Assembly (NCBI RefSeq): GCF_029848115.1
Contig: NZ_JARVXG010000040.1
Coordinates: 1 to 21,951, forward strand
Origin: Methanobacterium formicicum
GTDB taxonomy: Archaea > Methanobacteriota > Methanobacteria > Methanobacteriales > Methanobacteriaceae
Direction: 5' to 3'
DNA length: 21,951 nt
Program-made: the position numbers and the translations under genes
Part shown: positions 1 through 6,313 of the stretch, one piece after another
How positions within the stretch are numbered: position 1 is the stretch's first letter
Layout: each line of letters opens with the position of its first letter
Notes under the pieces: generated by a model
Told to the model about the DNA's origin: nothing
The model's database searches: none
The model's input: only the letters and a program-made list of their open reading frames with translations

Positions 1-276
1 TTTGACCCCTCCTTTGTTGGAGGGATCACCCCCCCTCCCCTTCACTTTTCGTGAAGGGGAACCCCCCCCTCTTATAATGAAAAAACTTATGGTTTTTTTT
101 ATGAGGGAATTTATGTTCACCCCTTTATAAGCCCTTCCTGTTCCCTTTGGGGGATGTGGAAGGGATTTACCCCCCCTAATTTGGTGTTTGTGGGATGTTT
201 TTTCCTGCATTTTTAGGGAATTTGATGTTTAACCCCATTTGTCCCCTCTACATACCCATGTAGAGGGGCACCCCCT
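1..276. repeat. Array of hairpins each followed by a C tract
   Basis: Four perfect inverted repeats occur in a row: 7-12/19-24, 37-45/51-59, 132-138/158-164 and 243-253/258-268. Each is followed within 1-4 bases by ACCCCC(CCC)T, with C tracts at 29-35, 62-69, 170-176 and 271-275. The third and fourth units are also preceded by a similar leader (GGAATTTATGTTCACCCC near 105-123 and GGAATTTGATGTTTAACCCC near 217-236), so the unit is larger than the hairpin. Stem sequences differ while stem shape is kept. On the minus strand the C tracts are G7-G8 runs. No open reading frame fits. The array probably continues left of the window. Its function is unknown. Confidence 0.7.
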
Positions 277-338
277 CTTAACCGAGGCAAAATAAATAAG
301 TAAATAACTCCGGAATTCAGGCGAGACCTGAATCCAAA

Positions 339-377
<39 letters not shown>

Positions 378-433
378 TAATATACTAAGCAATACATTGA
401 ATAGACTACATACATTCCCCCAATACAGTGTCC

Positions 434-483
434 TGATTTACGGTGCTTCCAGAATGAAAAAAGTCATGAAGTAGCGTAAATCA
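434..483. other. Long stem-loop, possible structured RNA
   Basis: Arms 434-449 and 468-483 pair over 16 positions, with one G-G mismatch and one G-T wobble; the outer nine pairs (TGATTTACG/CGTAAATCA) are perfect. The loop can pair further through ATGA (453-456) and TCAT (464-467). It lies 90 bp before the 5S gene. It could be a processing signal, a terminator-like element or part of a small RNA; nothing decides between these. Confidence 0.45.
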
Positions 484-537
484 ATTCAACATATACATTC
501 ATAAACCAACCATACATAACCTTAAATTCACATTAAA

Positions 538-700
<163 letters not shown>

Positions 701-731
701 TTCTATTCACATAAAAAATTAAATTGAATCC

Positions 732-738
732 TTTTTTT
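732..738 (+). terminator. Oligo-T termination site after 5S
   Basis: A run of seven T lies 31 bp after the mature 5S end, within a low-GC stretch. Oligo-T runs are the usual archaeal termination signal. Confidence 0.45.
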
Positions 739-746
739 AACGATAA

Positions 747-886
747 TTCCTTATTCAATCAATATCTTCTTCAATCCGTCCTTATTTTACTCAGTTCTTT
801 ACTCAGTTCATTCCTTATTCTATTCAATTCTTCAATTCATTCCATGGCTGATCAATTCTTTATTCTAATCGATTCCTTCCTTATTC
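747..886. repeat. Degenerate 65-bp T-rich repeats
   Basis: TTCCTTATTC recurs at 747-756, 811-820 and 877-886, spaced 64 and 66 bp, and the intervening sequence is related (TTCTTCAAT and TTCTTCAATT motifs). TTTACTCAGTTC is a perfect 12-bp tandem pair at 786-797 and 798-809. The stretch 701-1096 otherwise holds only AT-rich sequence and the terminators of its neighbours; a 74-codon frame here (724-948, TTG start) is low-complexity and was not called. Confidence 0.5.
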
Positions 887-1053
887 AAATCATGATTAAC
901 TATTCTGATAACACAATAATTTGTTCTATAATACGTAAAACCAAATAACCAATAATAAATCTGGATAAATAACTCATTCGGTATTCAGGTAGTAATAAAT
1001 CTGATTCACTTCATTTTAAAATATAAAAAAAAGGGTTTTAAATAAAAAAGGGT

Positions 1054-1080
1054 GAAAAAAAGGATTCATTAAATCCTTTT
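1054..1080 (-). terminator. Hairpin terminator of the 588-624 aa adhesin gene
   Basis: Read on the minus strand, AAAAGGATT (1080-1072) pairs with AATCCTTTT (1066-1058) and runs into T residues, 17 bp after the stop codon. Further T runs follow on the same strand at about 1044-1049 and 1025-1032. Confidence 0.6.
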
Positions 1081-1096
1081 CATTGTTCCTTAGGTT

Positions 1097-2971
1097 TTAC
1101 TGTTTTTTCCGGGCTGCAGTTAATCCACCCAGTACACTGAGAACTGCTAAGGCCAGGGGCACAAGTGGTGCTCCAGTACTCTGCATTCCTACGGTGTTGC
1201 TGTTTGCGGCGTTAACCCTGGTGTTTGTGGCTGCACTTGCGGGGTTGATGGTTACTGTTGAAGTCAATGATTGATTATCAGCAAGTATACCTACCAGTGC
1301 ACTTCCTGCTGCTTCATCTGCACGCAGAATAGCAGTGGCTATACCATTGACGGTGTATTTCACCACGGACTTACTGCCAACATTACCTAAAGTGGTGGTA
1401 AAGGTCACGGGTGTACCATCGGGTATATGGCCCTTGGCCGGGTCCAGCTGGTTGATGGTAGTACCATCGGTGTCCTGGTTGAAACTGGCAGTTAAAGTGG
1501 ATGTGGACCCTTGAGTAGTGTTTGGGTCTGCGCTAAAGGTCAAATACAACCATGGGGAGTAATTGGCATCTCCATCAATCAGTGTGCCGAAATCTGGGTT
1601 ATTAGAACCCCACCAGTTATCAGTGGCATTTATATCTCCCTTGGAATTGTAGATAGCACTACCGTATTGGGCGGTGTTTTCCACGATTCGGTTAAAATGC
1701 ATGGTAATATCACCCTCAGAGGAAATAGCACCACCACTATGGGCTGTGTTCTTGATGAATGTGTTGTTGTTGGCAATTAACTGATTATTGTTGTAGATAG
1801 CACCACCGTTAATTGCAGTGTTGTTGGAGAAGTTACTGCCTCCTACAGTCAAGGAATCGGAATTGTAGATAGCTCCACCATTACCCTCAGTTACGCTGTT
1901 ATTGGTGAATGTACTGCCGGTTACAGTGGCAGTATCACGGTTGAAGATCGCTCCACCTTCATAACCTGCACTGTTACTGGTAAATGTACCGATATTTACA
2001 ATCAAATTCCTATCATTGTAGATAGCTCCACCACTACCATCAAAACTAAGTGCGTTATTACCGGTGAATGCACTGTCGGTTACAGTTGAAGTACCCTGGT
2101 TGAAGATAGCTCCACCGTTATTAGCGGCAATGTTGCTGATGAAGTTACTGCTGGTTACAGTTGAACGGCCCTGGTTGAAGATAGCTCCACCGTTATCAGC
2201 GGCAGTGTTACTGTTGAAGTTACTGCTGGTTACATTTAAAGTATCATAATTGAAGATAGCCCCACCATGACGGGTTGCTATGTTGCTGGTGAAGGTACTG
2301 CCAATTAAATTTAAAGTACCATCAGTGGTGATAGCCCCCCCATCATTTTGAGTTGCTATGTTGCTGGTGAAGGTGCAGCCGGTTACAGTCGAAGCACCCC
2401 CATTCAGGATGGCCCCACCATTACCTGCATTGTTACTGGTGAAAGTACAGTCAGTTACCGTCAGCTTATGATGGTTGTAAATGGCCCCACCATAACCTGT
2501 GGCCTGGTTGCAGAGGAATGTAGTGTCGGTTACAGTTAGAATACCATTATTGTAGATAGCTCCACCGTTAGTTGAGTTCCCGTTAATTATTGTTAGGTTG
2601 GACAGTGTTACGTTGATTCCATTGGGGATACTGAATATCCGGCTGGTACCAGTTCCATATATTATGGTCCCGGCCTGGCTTTGACCCTGGATGGTCATGT
2701 TCCGTTCAATGATAATATCGGTGTTAGCGGTTCCGGTGTAAACACCATCAGCAATGGTTATCACTCCATTGGAACTTACGGTTCCCGTGGCGTTTCTAAT
2801 GGTTAATTTTGCTGTATCCGGAGTGTAACCATCATTTGCATCGTTTCCCGATAAACCATTCACAAAAATAGCTTCATCCGTTGCAAAAGCAGTACTAGCA
2901 CAAAATAGTAGAGTTATGGATATGAGTAGTAAAGGGATTAAATATCTGCATGTAATCGCTTGCTTTCTTAT
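1097..2971 (-). CDS. Adhesin-like surface protein with Pmp-type repeats
   Basis: Predicted exported, surface-associated beta-helix protein of 624 aa. A signal peptide covers residues 1-30 (basic RKQ start, hydrophobic LIPLLLISITLLFCAST core, AFA cleavage site). Then come a beta-helix N-terminal region, 13 repeats of about 24 aa carrying GGAI(Y/F)N (12 GGAI, one GSAI; chlamydial Pmp-type), an NWWG motif, an invasin/Big-like domain with a GHIPDGTPV motif, and a C-terminal tail NTVGMQSTGAP, hydrophobic stretch, ARKKQ. Family knowledge: such adhesin-like proteins are abundant in Methanobacteriales; their ligands are mostly unknown. Start choice: no ATG, GTG or TTG lies in frame between the RBS and the mature protein. 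The RBS GGAGGTGA is followed after 4 nt by ATA (2971-2969), the same arrangement as in the paralogue at 3255-5987. The next usual codon, GTG at 2863, would delete the whole signal peptide. Repeats are near-identical at DNA level in places (about 2090-2240), so length variation is likely. Confidence 0.85.
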   Translation of the reverse strand: MRKQAITCRYLIPLLLISITLLFCASTAFATDEAIFVNGLSGNDANDGYTPDTAKLTIRNATGTVSSNGVITIADGVYTGTANTDIIIERNMTIQGQSQAGTIIYGTGTSRIFSIPNGINVTLSNLTIINGNSTNGGAIYNNGILTVTDTTFLCNQATGYGGAIYNHHKLTVTDCTFTSNNAGNGGAILNGGASTVTGCTFTSNIATQNDGGAITTDGTLNLIGSTFTSNIATRHGGAIFNYDTLNVTSSNFNSNTAADNGGAIFNQGRSTVTSSNFISNIAANNGGAIFNQGTSTVTDSAFTGNNALSFDGSGGAIYNDRNLIVNIGTFTSNSAGYEGGAIFNRDTATVTGSTFTNNSVTEGNGGAIYNSDSLTVGGSNFSNNTAINGGAIYNNNQLIANNNTFIKNTAHSGGAISSEGDITMHFNRIVENTAQYGSAIYNSKGDINATDNWWGSNNPDFGTLIDGDANYSPWLYLTFSADPNTTQGSTSTLTASFNQDTDGTTINQLDPAKGHIPDGTPVTFTTTLGNVGSKSVVKYTVNGIATAILRADEAAGSALVGILADNQSLTSTVTINPASAATNTRVNAANSNTVGMQSTGAPLVPLALAVLSVLGGLTAARKKQ

Positions 2972-3124
2972 CTTTTCACCTCCCTTATGCTGGATAAACA
3001 GATTACACAGAATATTCTAACCTATCTATTGATATAAAGTATTCACTTCATAAGCAAATAGAAAAGTTTATAACAATTTTCATAAATGAGGTAAACTTGT
3101 TATTATAAGCTGAATATTGTTCAT
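2950..3124 (-). repeat. Duplicated promoter/leader segment, copy A
   Basis: This 175-bp stretch matches 5966-6140 with no gaps and about 9 mismatches. It covers the promoter, 5' leader, RBS and first codons of the adhesin gene. Homology stops abruptly at TTCAT (3120-3124) on the upstream side, marking the edge of the duplicated unit. Confidence 0.9.
2976..3038 (-). promoter_or_regulatory. Promoter and RBS of the first adhesin gene
   Basis: On the minus strand a TATA box (TTTATATC, 3038-3031) predicts a transcript start near 3009. The RBS GGAGGTGA is at 2983-2976, a perfect complement to the archaeal 16S 3' end. The RBS sits 4 nt before ATA at 2971, the spacing normally seen before ATG. Confidence 0.65.
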
Positions 3125-3254
3125 GCGGATAACTCTAAATTGAAAATATTACTTTATCTAAAAATTGTTTATTCTAATGAAATTGTTTTTATCTAAAAAA
3201 TAAAAAAAGTGGGAAAAGAGGATTCATCAGATCTTATCATCAATCCTTTTTTTT
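3125..3254. other. Spacer between the two adhesin genes
   Basis: Low-GC spacer with no gene. It contains the downstream terminator of the upstream adhesin gene and poly-A/T runs only. Confidence 0.4.
3217..3247 (-). terminator. Hairpin terminator of the 910-aa adhesin gene
   Basis: On the minus strand GGATTGAT (from 3246) can pair with ATGAATCC (ending 3219), followed by TCTTTT. A T7 run at about 3202-3208 follows. The hairpin resembles that after the paralogue (GGATT/AATCC core), so the duplication seems to include the 3' flank. Confidence 0.5.
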
Positions 3255-5987
3255 TTATTGTCTTTTCCGGGTTGCGGCTAATCCGCCCAGTACGCTGAGA
3301 ATTGCTAAGGCCAGTGGCACGATTGGTGCTCCGGTGCCTTGCATTCCTACGGTGTTTCCAGATGTTGTGGTTGCTGCGTTTACTGTTGGTTGTGCGTTTA
3401 GGGTGAGTGGGTTAACTCCTCTGCTGTTGGTGCTGAAGGTATCTGAGTTTATTGATGCGGTGAATAGGTAATTTCCTATTCTGGTGGTCCATCCTGTGAT
3501 GTACAGGTAGGGGTCGCCTACTGTTACATTGGTCATGGTCCAGGTTATGGTGTTTCCAGTCACGATCCAGTTTCCATCTCCCTCAATTTTGGATATCACG
3601 AATCCTTCGGGTAAGGGAATGGTTATGGTCACGTTAGTTGCATCATCTGGTCCATTGTTTCCCAGTTTGTATCTTAGGGTGAATGTTTCACCAACAGTGG
3701 GATTGTTTTTGTCACTGGTTATCTGAATGTAAAGGTCTGCTTTAGGCACATAGACTGTACAGTTAGCTGTTGAATTATTCGGATACTCAGTATGGGTTTC
3801 ATTTACCACATTGGTGACATTGGCACCGGCTAAACTGGTTGAATTTACCAGTGCAGTGAGATAGTAGGTTACGTTGCCATTATTTGCCACAATTGCAGCC
3901 GGCCAGGTAACAGTACGGGTAACTGGATCCCAAACACCGCCTCCAGTGCAGCTTACAAAGTCTAAACCTGCTGGTAGAGTGTCGGTGACAATCAGGTTAC
4001 TTGCAGTACTTGGTCCATTGTTTTTAGCTACAATGGTGAAGAGCACTGTTTCTCCAACGTTTGGTCGAGTGTTGTTAGCGGTCTTGTTTAACTCCACAGT
4101 TGCCGGGTTAACATACACATTAGTGGTAGTTTCGTTGAAGTAGGGATATACAATGGATGTGATGTTTGCTATGTTAGTAAAGATAGTGCCCGCTGCCGAA
4201 GACGGTATGCGCACGTCAATCAAAACCGAAATAGCATGACCTGGCAGTAATATGCCACCAAAAGAGTCCAGGATGTTATTCCATGTAAGTTTTGCACCTT
4301 CAGGAATATAGGTTAAGCTGTCCGCCGGTGGGAATACGTACTCTGGTGCTTGTCCATTTTCAAGGGGTAAAATATCTTCTAGTGCAATATAAGTTACATT
4401 ATCAGGGCCATTGTTGGTTATAGTGATGTTATACCTGATTAGGTCCCCTACATTGGCTGCAGTCACATTGGCTGTGGTGGTAATGTTCAGGTTAGCTACG
4501 GGGTTAATTGAAATGTAAGCTGACTCTGAGTCACTGGTAGTGTATCCATCTGCAGTTGCACTGACCTGAACCGGATTGAACAATGGATTCAATGCACCTT
4601 CTCTGGCATAAAATGTAGCGGACATGGCACCCGCAACAGTATTTCCTGTAAAGGAATGACTAATTCCAGAATTAGTGAAGCTTCCCCAGGGTATGTCCAG
4701 GGTTATAGATTCATCAGGTATGTGTCCTCCAACTAGATCACCACCACCATTGATATGGTTGAAATCAGTGGTAATGGCTGATGTTTCACCGTTGTTGATG
4801 GTGCTGGGGGTTGCGTTGACAGTTAAAATAACCCAGGGGTTAACATCCACTATGCCGGATATGAGGTTAGTGACTGTTGTTGGATCAACATTAGTTCCCC
4901 ACCAGTTTAGTGTGGCATTCACAGAACCTTTTTCCCTACATATTGCACTACCTGCACTTGCGATGTTTCCAACAAAACTGTTGAAATGAGCTGTTGAATT
5001 AACAGAACCGCCCTGCCAAATTGTACTGTAAATAGCACCACCATAATTTGCAGTGTTACGGGTGAATGTACAGCTAGTTGCAATAAAATTAATAAAACCA
5101 CCATTTAGCCAAAGGGCTATAGCACCACCATAATTAGCATGGTTACTATTGAAGGTAGAATTCATTGCCGTACTGGTAATTGAACCTGAATTACCACAGT
5201 AATTTGCTATACAACCTCCCTGATTTGTTGCGGTGTTATTGGTAAATGTACAGTTAGTCACAGTACTATTAACATAACCATTATCGGCAAGATTGTAGAT
5301 AGTACCCATGCCTTGTGCGGTGTTATTGGTGAAGTTACAGTTAGTCACTGTACTAATTATGTAATGATCAGTGATACCACAGTAATTCATTATTGCACTA
5401 CCTCTCATTGCATTATTAAAGTTGAATGTGCAGTTGGTTACAGTAGTTGTAATCGGGCCTTCATCAGCAAAGTTGCAGATAGCACCTCCCCCTCCACCTG
5501 TTTGCTCTAAGCTTGTTGCAGTATTGTTGGTGAATGTACAATTTTCTACGGTTAAATCGCCATGATTGTAGATAGCACCACCCCTATATCCACTTCCATT
5601 GGTAAATGTCAGATTCCCGATGGTGACATTCACACCAGAGAGAATAGTGAATATCCAGTTAGTGTCGGTTCCATTGATTATGGTTTTTGTCTGGCTTAGG
5701 CCCTGGATGGTCATGTTCCGGTCAATGACGATGTTGGTGTTGCCATTTCCTGAGTAAACACCATCCGCAATGGTTACCACTCCGTTGGGGCTTACGGTTC
5801 CGGTTGCGTTTTGGATGGTTAATTTGGCTGTTTGCCATGTTTGACCATCCCAGTTATCATTACCATAGGAACCATTCACGAAAATAGCTTCATCCGCCGC
5901 AGAAACAGTATTAACACAAAATAATAACGTTAATGTGATAAACAGTAAAGGAAACATGTATCTATATGTAATCGCTTGCTTTTTTAT
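3255..5987 (-). CDS. Adhesin-like surface protein with Pmp and DUF11 repeats
   Basis: Predicted exported surface protein, 910 aa from the proposed start. Signal peptide at residues 1-30 (KKQ start, MFPLLFITLTLLFCVNT core, VSA site). Beta-helix region with degenerate Pmp-type repeats (GGAIYN, GGGAICN, GSAIMN, GGAIAL, GSAIC) to about residue 365, NWWG motif, an invasin/Big-like domain (about 370-490), then three DUF11 domains at roughly 497-620, 627-745 and 747-845, each with a V(G/N)xx(V/I/F) start and NNGP motif. The tail has NTVGMQGTGAP, a hydrophobic segment and TRKRQ. Signal peptide, first ~90 residues and tail match the neighbour at 1097-2971; the middle differs, so the pair is modular. 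Start choice: an in-frame GTG at 6026 lies at the predicted transcript start and upstream of the RBS, so it is unlikely; ATA at 5987 is 4 nt after GGAGGTGA. ATG at about 5957 would give a short signal peptide without the basic end and has no RBS. Confidence 0.85.
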   Translation of the reverse strand: MKKQAITYRYMFPLLFITLTLLFCVNTVSAADEAIFVNGSYGNDNWDGQTWQTAKLTIQNATGTVSPNGVVTIADGVYSGNGNTNIVIDRNMTIQGLSQTKTIINGTDTNWIFTILSGVNVTIGNLTFTNGSGYRGGAIYNHGDLTVENCTFTNNTATSLEQTGGGGGAICNFADEGPITTTVTNCTFNFNNAMRGSAIMNYCGITDHYIISTVTNCNFTNNTAQGMGTIYNLADNGYVNSTVTNCTFTNNTATNQGGCIANYCGNSGSITSTAMNSTFNSNHANYGGAIALWLNGGFINFIATSCTFTRNTANYGGAIYSTIWQGGSVNSTAHFNSFVGNIASAGSAICREKGSVNATLNWWGTNVDPTTVTNLISGIVDVNPWVILTVNATPSTINNGETSAITTDFNHINGGGDLVGGHIPDESITLDIPWGSFTNSGISHSFTGNTVAGAMSATFYAREGALNPLFNPVQVSATADGYTTSDSESAYISINPVANLNITTTANVTAANVGDLIRYNITITNNGPDNVTYIALEDILPLENGQAPEYVFPPADSLTYIPEGAKLTWNNILDSFGGILLPGHAISVLIDVRIPSSAAGTIFTNIANITSIVYPYFNETTTNVYVNPATVELNKTANNTRPNVGETVLFTIVAKNNGPSTASNLIVTDTLPAGLDFVSCTGGGVWDPVTRTVTWPAAIVANNGNVTYYLTALVNSTSLAGANVTNVVNETHTEYPNNSTANCTVYVPKADLYIQITSDKNNPTVGETFTLRYKLGNNGPDDATNVTITIPLPEGFVISKIEGDGNWIVTGNTITWTMTNVTVGDPYLYITGWTTRIGNYLFTASINSDTFSTNSRGVNPLTLNAQPTVNAATTTSGNTVGMQGTGAPIVPLALAILSVLGGLAATRKRQ

Positions 5988-6140
5988 CGTTTCACCTCCC
6001 TTATGCTGGATAAACAGATTACACACAATATTCTAACCTATCTATTGATATAAAGTATTCACTTCATAAACAAATAGAAAAGTTTATATCAATTTTCATA
6101 AATGAAGGAAAATTGTTATTGTAAGCTGAATATTGTTCAT
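5966..6140 (-). repeat. Duplicated promoter/leader segment, copy B
   Basis: Partner of 2950-3124, with a constant offset of 3016 bp and about 95% identity. It includes TATA box, leader, RBS and the first signal-peptide codons. Divergence begins after TTCAT at 6140. Confidence 0.9.
5992..6054 (-). promoter_or_regulatory. Promoter and RBS of the second adhesin gene
   Basis: On the minus strand a TATA box (TTTATATC, 6054-6047) predicts transcription from about 6025. The RBS GGAGGTGA is at 5999-5992, 4 nt before ATA at 5987. The GTG at 6026 would be at or before the first transcribed base. Confidence 0.65.
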
Positions 6141-6171
6141 TTGGGAAAGTAGGGGGGAGTTATTTTTTTAC

Positions 6172-6205
6172 ATTCAGAAATAGAGTCAATTCAGAAATAA
6201 AGCCA
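6172..6205. repeat. Two tandem 17-bp repeats upstream of hsdM
   Basis: ATTCAGAAATAGAGTCA (6172-6188) is followed directly by ATTCAGAAATAAAGCCA (6189-6205), with two differences. They lie about 70 bp before the hsdM TATA box. This is a possible operator; no regulator gene is adjacent. Confidence 0.6.
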
Positions 6206-6274
6206 TGGTAACATTTAATAAATTTAATGGCTAGTGTTGGGTTTCCAGATTAAATAGTAATTTTTAAGATTAAC

Positions 6275-6282
6275 TTTATAAA
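6275..6282 (+). promoter_or_regulatory. TATA box of the hsdMSR operon
   Basis: TTTATAAA predicts a transcript start near 6303, so translation from 6296 would be impossible and ATG at 6314 is preferred. No second promoter is evident inside the operon. Confidence 0.6.
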
Positions 6283-6313
6283 GTGATTATCAATATTGTT
6301 TATTAGGGAAACT

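Noticed and set aside
434..483. Bulge-helix-bulge splicing motif
   Set aside because: The two 3-nt segments face each other as an internal loop rather than lying on opposite sides of a 4-bp helix.
724..948. 74-codon frame with TTG start downstream of the 5S gene
   Set aside because: It lies over low-complexity T-rich repeats and the 5S terminator, has no RBS, and its composition (runs of S, L, I, N) follows from the repeats.
1680..2590. CRISPR-like spacing of repeats
   Set aside because: The repeats are in-frame 72-bp units of a protein gene, imperfect, and have no spacer/repeat division.
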